Assembly (NCBI GenBank): GCA_004154925.1
Contig: QJNS01000077.1
Span: forward strand, 62,001-126,000
Source: Monosporascus cannonballus
Taxonomy: Eukaryota; Ascomycota; Sordariomycetes; Xylariales
Direction of reading: 5' to 3'
Length of the DNA stretch: 64,000 nucleotides
Part shown: in pieces, positions 9,910-20,601 of the stretch
Layout of the letters: every line of letters begins with the position of its first letter
Numbering within the stretch: position 1 is the stretch's first letter
The notes under the pieces: generated by a model
Database searches by the model: none
What the model was told of the DNA's origin: nothing
Seen by the model: only the letters and a program-made list of their open reading frames with translations
Program-made: the position numbers and the translations under genes

Positions 9910-11922
9910 AGACCGAGGTATTCCATGGATGAGATAGACAGGAGGACCCTCGTTTCAAATGCGAGGTCTATGGGAGAAGCAGGTTCAGCATCGTCGAGCT
10001 TGTTTCCTAGGACGCAAACAACGGCGTTACTTTGGTGGGTGGGCTCAACGTGGACATCCCCCCCATTAGCAGGCAAAGCATGCTGTATTGTATTTCTAGG
10101 CAGATATCTAGGCTATCCAGTCAATAACCAAGAGAAGGTTGAAATCCCGGTATGGCAATGAGCGTCCACCCAGGGTCTCGATCAGTCGACTCGATGTTGA
10201 ACCGAATCTAGATGATTAAGTATATTTTGAAACTGTTTCTTTCGCAATCTTAGCGCAGTATGATACAGGACAGAAGCCTGCGTCATAACTACGCATCACA
10301 GAGCTTACGAGAGGCTGGCGTGCGCTCCGGCTACCTCGACATTATAGAGATGGAACGAGCGGCAAGAGGGAAAGGCTGCATCCCGAAGTAAAGACATCGC
10401 ATGGTGCCTACAGGCGACGCTGGTAGATGTTGGTATGTGATACCCTATCAGATGTGGCTGTGCTGACCCAGCAATTTGCCCCCGCTGAGCTCTAGAAACA
10501 TGGCGAAAGCCGGCGAAGATACGACCGTGTACATGTGGTCCGTGATTAATTGAGGGTTTTGGCGGACGTATGTGCCTAGGTACCTACCAGTGCATAGCGC
10601 CATGATATGTCCGTCTCTTTTAGACCTACAGCCATGCTCGTTAGTAGTGGATAGCTCTATGGATAGATGAATATACTGTAAAGCTGGCCGCCAAAGCATT
10701 TGCACTCGGCTTGGGATCGTAGATCTTGAGATCCCAATATCCTGCATGTGTAGACCGGAACACATCGGAGGGCACCTTCGTACCCTTCGTAGCCGTTAAG
10801 GGCGCATGCACCCCTGCGGCCTACCAGGACACGACCCTGTCCCCACGTTGCCACGACATCATACCTACCTACTTTCTGACGGAATCGATTCGCATATCGC
10901 AAATTGAATGCCTCCTCCCACCATCTTCTAATATCGGTTTCATTGGGTATTCCTGAATTCCTGCTGACCAGTTTTGATCGGGTTCACTGATCGGGTTCAC
11001 TGATCAATCCGATGCTGTTGTCGGTCTTTTCAGCTGCCCGCTCTGGAAATATTTTACCAAATCAGTATACGCATAATTACTCATCCAATACATGCCGAAA
11101 CAATAAGTACTGAACTGGTCGATTGCCATCGGGGCCTGTCCTGGTTGTTTTACTTTTCTTGAAAGTTTACTCGCTTTGAGTCGTCAACTACAAGACGTGT
11201 AAGTTTGTTACAGCTTCCATTATAATTATATGGGTTGACTTTCCATGATTCAATGCGCCACGCCACCAGCTTAAGCGCATCTCCCTATAACACGTCTACT
11301 GTGCACGCCTACTCCCGGACCCTACACACCCACCTACCTACCTACACATTCACGGTATACCTAGGTACTACCTATAAACCTTTATATGGGCCCACGATCC
11401 TTGAGATGCAATTCTTGCTATACTCACTCGGCCTAAGATCGCCTTCCTCTCTCCGACCAGCTGCTGACGTCCGCCGAGCCAAACAGACTTCCTTCCTCAT
11501 CGAGACCAGGTCTTCCCAACTTCTTCCAAAAAGTCGTAGAGTCACACAGGACTTCCCGGCTTTTGTCATCGCCTTGCGTGCGCCTAGTAGCACAGCATTA
11601 ACGGAATCGCTATCTCCGACAACGCCAGCCAGCCTTATCGGATACTTGTCTGACCCCCTAACCGCGGATAGGGTTTTTTCTACCATTCAGTCCGTATTGT
11701 AATTCTGCCTTACCCCGCGCAGAGTCCGGGTTATTCTGCCCAGCCCTAAGCCGCCGCTCTACTTAGTAGAGGTCGGTCATTTGGACAAGCCGTTGATTCT
11801 GCTATTTTCAAAGTGAAGTCGTCAGGCTGGCTTTCCGAGCGCTTCGAGGAGCGACTGGCCTAGTTTTAGGCCTTGGACTTACGGCCCTTGCCGCATATCA
11901 AAATTCACAGAGGCAGGGCCAA
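9910..11922. other. Intergenic, no gene seen
   Basis: About 2 kb. Holds CCTA-rich microsatellite DNA near 11327-11345 and a 13-bp tandem duplication at 10976-11005. The open frame at 11235-11702 is in CT-rich sequence, probably the upstream region of the RING gene, and looks non-coding. Confidence 0.55.
10976..11005 (+). repeat. 13-bp tandem duplication
   Basis: The unit GATCGGGTTCACT occurs twice head to tail (10976-10988, 10989-11001) and is followed by GATC, the first four bases of a third unit. It lies in intergenic DNA; no function is apparent. Confidence 0.8.
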
Positions 11923-13531
11923 ATGGCGTCCAACTCGTCCCAGACTCGCCACCTCGACGCCACTTCCGGTCGTGAGGTCGTCTTTTGCCATCAGTGCGAA
12001 AACGAGTGGTACAAAGATGAACATGGAGATTCCCTGACCTGCCCCCGCTGCCATGGCGAGGCAACTGAGATCGTATATGCATCTTCATCTTCTTTTTGTT
12101 TCGCGAGTCCGTGCTGACCAGACCCAAGGTTGAACCTGAGAATGATCCCCGGCCGATGAACCAGGACTTTTTTTCTGACCCCGACCGTCATCGCCCCCAC
12201 CGCCGCCACTATGCCGACACGGATTCGGATCCCGACGAGCCTGACATTGATGACCATTTTATCCATGGGCCTGGCGGTTTCTTTGGTCATCGTAGTATAT
12301 TCCGGGCTCCAGAGCGCCCGTCCCCTCGGAACGCAGAGCGCGCGGCTCCCGACGATGGCGAGGCTATCATCCGCAGGTTTACCGAGTTGCTAGGAGATAT
12401 CGGAGGACCTTTATCCGTTGGCCGGTCAGGCCCTGATACGTTATTCCATGAAGGTGGCGGCGGCAGCGGCGGCGCCGCTCCCCAGGTCACCTATCGAAGA
12501 ATATCTGGCCCGGGTTTCCGTGGTGGTATGAGCAGCTTCACCATAACTACTGGTCCTGTGGGAGGCAGAATCCGGCAAGGGGGACCGGGTCCCGGGCCCG
12601 CTGATGATGAGGAATTTACAAGGTTTGATACCTCTTACAATCATGTCAAACTCCGATAGTGGTCTTGACGTACAGCCCGGCTAACTATCAATGTAGGATT
12701 TTCGGCAGTATGTTTGGTGGTCCTCCGCCTATGCCACCCAGAAGTCCACGCGGAGAGGATGACCCGACCGGCCCTAACGTAGATCGTGAGCCTCGCAATC
12801 CTGATTTCGCGATGGCCCTTCACCAGCTCTTTGCCAGCTTCCTTAATCCGCGTGCGGTCCAGGGAGATGTCGTCTATTCTCAGGAGGCATTGGACCAGAT
12901 TATCACAAATCTGATGGAAGCAAACCCACAGTCTAATGCCCCACCTCCTGCCTCGGAAGATGCGATCGCGAAGCTGTCAAAGAAAAAGCTAGATTCCGAA
13001 ATGCTGGGGCCGGAACTGAAGGGCGAATGCACTATTTGCATTGACGAAGTGAATGTTGGAGACGAGATCACTGTGCTGCCGTGTAAGCACTGGTTTCACA
13101 ACGATTGTGTCGTCTTATGGTTGAAGCAACACAATACCTGCCCCATCTGTCGTGCCTCCATCACCGGGGAGGCTGCCGGTCAACCCCGTGGGGATTCTTC
13201 CGCCTCCCAGCCTGGCCCTTCTGGGTTCTCTCCTTTCCCTAGGCCCGGGCCTGCAGAGAGACGGAGATCAAACCTACGCAACAGAGGAGAGGCTCGTCTC
13301 GATTCGATCCGAGACTTGGCTAATCCGCACGATCGCCGTCAGACGCCTAGGCGAGACTCGAACTCGCCCCCTATGGAGAGTCCTTTAGCGCAATCGCCAA
13401 GGGTCCGCAGTCCGTCCCCGTCTAGCCGCCGATCAACGCACAGTGACCGTACTCGTGAGAGAAGCTCGAATAGCCACAGCGGGCCCTTACACTGGCTGAG
13501 GGATCAGTTCAGAGGCGACCGACGACACTAA
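11923..13531 (+). CDS. RING-H2 E3 ubiquitin ligase with N-terminal zinc ribbon (RNF126/RNF115-like)
   Basis: Three exons: 11923..12072, 12129..12622 and 12697..13531, giving 492 residues. Intron 1 (56 bp) has a CTGAC branch point 13 nt before its AAG acceptor; intron 2 (74 bp) uses a GTTTGA donor and a CTAAC branch. Near the N-terminus a CxxC..CxxC zinc ribbon (CHQCENEW...CPRC) resembles the ubiquitin-binding zinc finger of RNF126/BCA2. The RING-H2 domain spans residues 326-366 with a full C3-H2-C3 ligand set (CTIC, CKHWFH, CPIC). The middle and C-terminal parts are disordered and rich in Pro, Ser, Gly and Arg. The predicted role is a cytosolic E3 ligase acting with an E2 enzyme, perhaps in quality control as for its animal relatives; the substrate is unknown. 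Confidence 0.9.
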
Positions 13532-14803
13532 ACGCCGAGTGGGCTCCCGCCATCATGGGAGACGTGAATTAGGACCACTCTCAGAAATTGGCTCACCGTT
13601 GGTTTTCTGTGTGGATCGGAAAGAAAGGCGAACCTTAGACGGGTAGCGGGGATGTGGCATCATACCGCTTATACGAGTTAACGAGATCCGAAACGATATC
13701 ATGTGTCCTTCTCGCATGGGACATCCCTGGAATCTCCTTCATGTGAGTAGTCAGTGATCGGCAACCGCGAGGGACACTGAATCCGTATGGGATATCCCTT
13801 TTTGCGGAGTGTCGCTTTCTCGGAGGCTTCGTCAAATATAGATTTACTGAATCGGAATATGCGGGTTTTCCTGTGCTGCATACGACGGAGGGTGCGCAAG
13901 GCGTTAAGGAGTTTCCAAAGAGGGGAGGGAGGCCATACTGCTCTCTTTGTGGAACCAAGGCCCGCTCGACTCACTAGGAGCTAAGGTCTACGTACTAATC
14001 GGGATAGGCCTGCAGACTTGGAATAGCCGTGCGTTGCGAACAATATGAAATCGTCGATGATTAATAGTCCCTAGAGACGAATGCTTTTCCGTGACCGAGG
14101 AGGATCCCTGGTCGTAGGTCATGATGTTGAAGTGGCCCGCTCGTGATGGCAGGTGGGTTGGGCGGGAACGATGGACACTTGCTCGTAGCTCGGAGCGACC
14201 AACGACGCCTGTCCGTCTCCCTGCCGGCCCATGGAGTAAGTAAGATCACAGCGGCATTGAGTGGGTGCACCAATGCAAGTGGGTATGTATTTTATCGAAT
14301 ATATGTACACCTCGACACCAAGGAGGCACGCACTATCTTCTTTCTCCAAACTCCGGAAACGCCCGCCTGGTATCTCATATGGTTTTGAAAGGGGTGGGGA
14401 ACAAAAAAACAGAGGCTTGTGGGGAAAAGGCCGTGGCAAGAAGCTCTTCGGTATGGTGGTAGGTACATAAATGTTATGGTTCGCAAAAAAAAGGCCACGA
14501 TGGGCGTAGGAAGGGAAGATTAGTTCCCACCTCCGTTCTCCAGGATTTTCTCCCCCCGCCTTTGGGCTCTGAATGGCGAAGAAAAAAAAATATCTGCCGT
14601 GAGCACGTACCCAAACACGCCCTGAAAATAACCCCTCCCCTCCGCGTCTCATGGGCGGGTGTTGTACAGGGTACCGTCTCTTCTCTTCCTTGCCTCGTCG
14701 ACCGTCTCCGTTTCTTTAGTACGAATCCACACCTCTGCAAAACCCCTTCTCCGAAGCCGCCCGTAACTAGGCTGATAGATAGGTAGGGACGGGGTATCTA
14801 CGC
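13532..14803. other. Intergenic between convergent genes, no gene seen
   Basis: About 1.3 kb. The frames at 13635-13974 (-) and 14119-14652 (-) overlap others on both strands and have no recognisable features. Confidence 0.5.
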
Positions 14804-15520
14804 TCAGGAACCCCCCGACAGCACCTCGAAGATGCCGCTCATGCTGTCGTGCGGCGGCGGCAGCACCGGCGCGAAGCCGGGGTGCGCGCCCCTCGTCCTC
14901 GCGGGCGACGGCTCCAGGAGGTCCAGCGCCGGCGAGCTCTCGGCCTCGCCGGCCATCGGGCAGAACGGCGACATGCGGATCGTGCGCGGGGTCGTGGGCG
15001 AGCCGGACGCGAGCGACGCGGCCGAGGACGACGACGCCGAGGAGGGCGAGTCGCCCGACAGGTACGCCATCAGCAGGTCGCGTACGTCCGCCGACGGCGC
15101 CGCCATCGTGGGCCACGGCCGGCTGATGCGCCGGTACGCCCTGTACTGCTGGGCCGCGGGGTCGGGGCTGCCGGCGCTGCGCGGCCTGCCGGGCGCCGCC
15201 GGTTCGACGGCGGAGAGGCCCCTCCCGACGTCGCCGGCGTGTTGTCTCGTCGTCGTCGGGGACGGCGGGTTCATCGCCAGCGGGGAGCGCAGGTCGAGGT
15301 TCGAAACGGCCTTGAGGAAGATGGTGCGGCGGCGGGTGGCCCGCGACGCGTCGGGCCCCTCGAAGAGGTCTAGGGCCTCGGCCACGGGCACGTTGCTCGG
15401 CGCCGTGTGGTTGAGGTCGCGCAGTAGCGCCTCGGCCTGGTTGTCGTCGAGGCCCGCCAGCAGGTCGACGACGCTGTCGACCGAGGGCTTGGCGCGGAGG
15501 TGGTGGGCTCTGTTGGACAT
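14804..15520 (-). CDS. Hypothetical Ser/Pro/Ala-rich protein
   Basis: Single-exon frame of 238 residues starting at the ATG at 15520 and ending in TGA. GC content is high, as in the coding exons nearby, and third positions are GC-rich. Residues 1-50 look structured (VDSVVDLLAGLDDNQAEALL, a probable helix pair); the rest is low-complexity Ser/Pro/Ala with a short basic RAYRRISRPWP block followed by DVRDLLMAYLSGD, which looks like a conserved short motif. No known domain, signal peptide or membrane helix. Likely a real fungal protein of unknown function; the GC-rich DNA also opens long frames on the other strand (14832-15530), which I consider shadows. Confidence 0.65.
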   Translation of the reverse strand: MSNRAHHLRAKPSVDSVVDLLAGLDDNQAEALLRDLNHTAPSNVPVAEALDLFEGPDASRATRRRTIFLKAVSNLDLRSPLAMNPPSPTTTRQHAGDVGRGLSAVEPAAPGRPRSAGSPDPAAQQYRAYRRISRPWPTMAAPSADVRDLLMAYLSGDSPSSASSSSAASLASGSPTTPRTIRMSPFCPMAGEAESSPALDLLEPSPARTRGAHPGFAPVLPPPHDSMSGIFEVLSGGS

Positions 15521-18500
15521 ATTTGCGTGAGAGAGAGTGTGTGTGCGCGTGCGTGTGGTGCTTTGACTATCAAGTCACTATTGGACCGTACTGGACTAAG
15601 CTAAGCTGAGCTTAAGCTGAAAAGGATGGATGGGCGAACGAAGGCTCGGTCGGACAGATTCGATCGTACTAGATCGGTCAATTGGTAGTCATGGATCGGA
15701 CCGCGGGGGGGAACGTCGTGAGCCGAGCGGAAAAGCACAAATAAGAGAGCGGTATCGACTATTAATCTGTTATAGAACGAGTGGTTGCAGATTGCGAAAG
15801 GAAAAAGGAGGTATTAAGTTAAGGAACGTGTTTGGGACCAGGTAGGTAGGTGGTGGTGGTGGTGGTGGTTAGAAGAAGCGAGGGGACGTTCAGGGATTCC
15901 TCATGTCGTCTCGTCTGTATCAGGTGATAAGACGAGCGAAGCGAAAGAGAAGGAAGAACAGGCGAAGTCAGCTAGAGACCCCGAGTCGAAGTAGTCGAAG
16001 TTGGTTCTAGAGCTAGAAAGAAAGGAGAATGAACAATAATAACAACATCTCGGGAATGAATTGACTCGTGCGAAGCATAAGGTACAAAAAAAAGGTGATT
16101 TGCGTCTTGGCGCAATGTTCAGGAGATCGAGTGGGTCCTCTGTTCCTGGCCGGAGATCATAATATTTGCATTCCTTATTAGTACCTGTAATGTATGTATG
16201 TACATTAGGGAATTGTGATGACGAGATTGGCGGCGCCACCCCACCCATCCATCGATAACCTGCCTAGGAAGTACCAAGTTATGCAGACATCGAATATCTC
16301 TTTCCAACTTCATACACTCGGCGTCCTCACATCGGTTTCAACGGAACGATTTATCCTTTAAGAGAGCTAGAGAGAGGGTTTATCGTGAAGACTCGACGTC
16401 TGAGCTTCAGAGTGCCAGGGAAAACCGCGGAACAGGGGAGACGAGCGTCACCTGAGGGCTTTAGCTCCCAGCGCTAGGGGTGATGCTACTGTTTCACGGC
16501 ATGGAGGTCTCGGCGGGACCCCAGTTCATGCTCGGCTGCATCCAGAGCTACCCGGTTAATGGGAATGGAACTCGCAGCTCACTCGTACATATCACCCGGA
16601 ACGCCGATTGATGACAGCAGCACGGGCATTCTTACCGGCGCTCATATCATGGTCTATTGCGCGAGCCAGGGGCGGTCCCGGCCCCGCTTACAACACGTGG
16701 GAGTCCAGACGCCCACCCGACAAAAGACTGAAAGACCGGGGCAGGGCATGAGCTGGCCGCCTTCAGTTTACGGACGGCCACAAAGCTCGAGGTATCATCA
16801 ATACCTTCGTCCGGTCCCAATACCGATCCATTTCTTCAATATCGGGACGGACGTCCTGTTTGTCTTCAGACAGTGACCGCATTCCAGCAGCTCCACTCCC
16901 ACCTGGGTTTCGCTCACTTTGAAATCTATCACGGTTCGGCCAGTGGGAGGCCGAAGTCTCCTGCCGGCAGTACACCTCTTTTACGCATCTCGGCTACGAG
17001 CGTCAGCCCACTGTCGGGGAATTTTCGTGTCATTTCGTGAGAGCTAGGGACGGAAGAGTAGTTCATTAGCTGGTTCTTGTACTTCCCCCATCCCAACGGC
17101 TCTGCTGTGTGGAGCTGGCCATTTCTGTCGTGTCCTCATGATACTACGGCTTTGCCTCTATCTCCTTCGCCGACCTGGTGGACCAATTCTGATTCTGAAA
17201 AGGAATCAAAGGAGAACCGCAAGGGGTTCTGGCCCTCGAAAAAGGCCGTTCTAGACGGATTTTTCCCTGCCCAATATCCTCCTCGTAGCTATTATCGGTT
17301 TACAAGGTTCTATTGGGGGCGAAGACTCGCTTTTCAGTGCAGCTTCGTCGAAGTAGAGGGCTCTTTCGAGAATCTCGAGATCTTTTCATCTAAAAATCCT
17401 ACCGGAAGGCATCCCTCTGCTCTTTTTTCGGATCTGATGGGGTTTCATCATACCGAGGGTTATGAAAAAGAAAAAAAAAATATCCCTGCATATAGGTATT
17501 AGTGCTGTCTCTCGGACACGAGCAGCGAAGATTTCGTCCTGACTTTGTCTACGGCTATAAAAGATTCTAGGCTAGAGGAGGGGCGTGAGCTTGTAACCCT
17601 GTATGAGAAGCTGCCGCTCGGAAAGTCTAATGAGAATCCTGGACGCAGAAGCATTTCATGTTTCGAAGTCTCAGGGGGGGAACGCGAGCAGTGTAGACGC
17701 AATTGACGTCCTCCAAGTTGTAATAGGTAAAGTAAAGTTGAAGAAGTACGGATAGCCGGGCGCTTACTGACATCCTACCCACACACCCCTCAGCTGAACC
17801 ACCGGCCCCACAGGCACCATCGACAGCTTACCCCAAGTTTCTATCTGGGGCTCTGATTGATGTCGGCCAAGGGGAAGGGGGGGCGAAGGAGGGAAGCTCG
17901 TGTCCACACTGGTCGAGACCCTCGAGTTCTCGGCAGAGACTCGCTGACCGCCGTCATTTCGGATGCAGCGACGTGTCTAGCATCCAAACCTTATTGCCGG
18001 AACGACCAATGGACCTCCTCCCCGTCTTGCGCCGGCAAAGCTGCCCCAGCTGCCGGTCACGTGTCCCAGTGCCCGATCTGGCGAATCGGGTGTACGGTGA
18101 GAGAGACCGTGGTTTTACCTTTGTGCGCTCGACATTCACTGCCCTATCAAGTAATCCGTTACTCGAACTTTACGTATTTCTGAGATCCCCCCGATCCTAG
18201 GGTATCCGAGGGCATCTACCGTACGCATGACATATAAAACTGGGATTATCTGCTGCCCTGCCGGGACTCGGTTGTTTCTCGACAACTGCATACAAACAGA
18301 GTCTACGTGCGGTAGCCAGACGTGCAACAGTGGAACAAGCAGGAATCTTATCGTGAGATAATGGTTCGATACACAAACCTATCATCCGTCATCCACACTA
18401 CTACGAGCTTCACCGTCTTTGACCGCCCATTCAATTTCTCGTGACGTCTTCTACTTATTCTCTGCTTTCATCGCGTCGTTGGAGCATACCTCTTTTCCTT

Positions 18501-18719
18501 TTGGCTCCGGAACAAAGCGAAAGGCTGCTCTAGCTAGTTCAGCTCACTACACAAGCAATATTTAGACGGTCAACATATAGCCTCCTACGTATAGATCTAC
18601 CTACTACATATCCCCTCTTCCACATCTTCTCTCGCTCTCTCTGGTTAGCTGCCACCCGCTTGTCTGTGGAGGTAGAGGAACACGAGCTCAAAAGAAGCCG
18701 AATCCTAAACCCAACAACC
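15521..18719. other. Intergenic, no gene seen
   Basis: About 3.2 kb between two divergently transcribed genes. Holds a GGT/TAGG microsatellite at 15839-15869 and CT-rich upstream sequence near 18440-18650. The frames at 16559-16876 and 17077-17502 have no recognisable domain and no supporting splice structure. Confidence 0.5.
15839..15869 (+). repeat. Microsatellite (TAGG)n then (GGT)n
   Basis: Two to three TAGG units run directly into about six GGT units. It lies in the upstream region of the 238-residue hypothetical gene. Confidence 0.75.
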
Positions 18720-19034
18720 ATGGACCACGCCAGAGGACACTCGACGCCCAACATGCGTCCCTTCACGTAAGTCCCTCCTTCTTTTTTCTACGCTTCAACT
18801 CCGCCAACATAACTCAGTCTCAACTAACACGAGATACCCCCGGCCGGCAGCAGCAGCACCAAACACCGCGGATTAGCGCTCTTCGCCCTCGCGGCCGCCG
18901 GCCTGGCCGCCGCCGGTGTGCAGTACGGGCGCTCGGCGATGCGGCGCAACGAGCTGGCGCAGCGGCGGGGCGGGGCCGGCAGCGACGCGCCGAACCTGTA
19001 CGTGAGCGTCGACCGGAGCGGCGGGGGTATCTGA
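18720..19034 (+). CDS. Small single-span protein (76 residues), probably mitochondrial
   Basis: Two exons, 18720..18766 and 18851..19034, joined by an 84-bp intron with a perfect GTAAGT donor, a CTAAC branch point and a CAG acceptor. Frame is exact and ends in TGA. The protein starts MDHARGHSTPNMRPFT, has one hydrophobic helix at about residues 22-38 (ALFALAAAGLAAAG), then a basic segment, and ends in YVSVDRSGGGI. A short basic N-terminus, one membrane helix and this SVDRSGGG tail recur in small conserved fungal proteins, usually annotated as hypothetical or mitochondrial. Neither exon is long enough to be seen by a simple ORF search. The acceptor sits in a CAGCAGCAG run, so one or two Ser residues could be lost by alternative splicing. 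Confidence 0.82.
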
Positions 19035-20601
19035 TCCGATCCGCATCCGGTGGCCGGATGGGGCCGGGTCGGGCCTTCGAGAGTATATGTAGGTAATAAC
19101 GGGATGGGACGAGGTGAGGCAGACTCCTGTGTGTCTGTCTGTCTCTCCGTGCCTTCCTGACCAGGCCCGGTCCGGGTTCCGGATCCCGAACCCGAACCCG
19201 AACCTAAACTCGACACAACAACAACACCTAATATGATGTCCCGATCGATGGGCATCACATCACACGAGCGTCTTCAGTGGTAATAACTTTGGAGCCTAAT
19301 CATGGGAGGTTAAAACCGAAGGACAAGAGAAAAAAAGATAGAGAAAGAGGTTGACAGATGTCTTCTGGCCCACCAGGCGGCCGTGGGGATATGATGGAAT
19401 GGCTAACCAACATCGGGGCCGCGGCTAATTCTTAAAAGATTCACGCGTTCCGGAATCGGCGGGCGTTATACGAGGTCTAACGTAAGGGCAGACGGGAGAC
19501 GGGGGATAGCGTTACGCTCGCGTACGTATCGTACTTGCATCACATGACAGACAGACCGGCCGATGGGCGCACGCCCTATGTATAATAGCTTCCGGCCCTT
19601 TCGCTTAGCTTGGGAAGGCTTTTAAAGATCATTAATGGATATGAATATGAACAACTAGACGAGTGAGATGCTCGCTAGAGCGCGTACAAATAGATTAAGA
19701 CGCGGTCGAAAACGCCGACGCCGTGATTCTTCGAAGAAGCCATCTCGCGTGTGTCAACCGGGCTACGGGGAGCCGTGTATCCATCTCATGCCACTGGATT
19801 GTGTAACTAATGTATTGCCTACATAGCCATTGACGCGTCCCCAGAGGCGCTACTCTACGGAGACAGAGTAGGGCTTACAAGTCGAAATCGCTTAGGAATC
19901 GGAGTTGTTTTGACGGCATTATAGCATATCGTACTGTACTGCCCGCTCACTTGCTCACTTGGGGTGCGGCAGCAGCACCTTCCCCACGCGGAAACAAACC
20001 GAGATAAGGTTACACTGGACGAAGATAATTAAATTAAAGTTGCAGAAAACTGGTTATCCGTTTGTTCATTGAGTCTCATTACTAGGAAATCGAAGCCTAA
20101 GGGACCTAGGCATACGGACGTACATACAGATGGAAAGACGAGAAGAGACGGAAGAAAACGGGTAGTAAGCAAGTAAAAATATATGGATAGAGAAAATCGG
20201 CCCAGCGGCCTCTAAGCAAAACCCGACACCCCCCGGCTAGCTGTCCGGAACGCCATTGCCATCGTTCGTCCCTCTCCGCCGCGATCATGACCAAGAAAAA
20301 AAAAACGGTGATGCTGGGCCACCCAGTTGCTCGCAGAATCCCCCGCTCTTGACTTTGTTTCCCTTCCCTTTGTGCAAAACAACCAATCCGCAGTGAATAT
20401 CATACGGAGCAAGAGGGAAGAGTTGCTTTTTAGAGACAGGATGACTGGATCCGCGGAAGAAGCCGTCCCAAGCAAAGAGGGGACCGGACGAACCAGACTA
20501 AGAAGCGATAAGGGTATCTTCGTATTAGACGGTCAGCTGACAATCCAATGGATGGAATACCGGCGGCTGTTCTACGCGATAGCTTGCAGTTTGAGGAGAG
20601 C
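19035..20601. other. Intergenic between convergent genes, no gene seen
   Basis: About 1.6 kb. Contains a short hexanucleotide tract (CCGAAC units at about 19186-19203) and otherwise unremarkable sequence. Confidence 0.55.

Noticed and set aside
11235..11702. 155-codon plus-strand frame
   Set aside because: CT-rich upstream DNA of the RING gene, low-complexity residues, no homologous features.
12073..12121. Alternative 49-bp first intron of the RING gene ending at GACCAG
   Set aside because: Breaks the reading frame; the AAG acceptor at 12127-12128 keeps frame and has a well-placed branch point.
14832..15530. 232-codon plus-strand frame
   Set aside because: Opposite-strand shadow of the GC-rich hypothetical gene; the minus frame has the better start and composition, though certainty is limited.
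17077..17502. 141-codon plus-strand frame
   Set aside because: No recognisable domain, mixed codon use, ends in an A-rich run; looks like chance.
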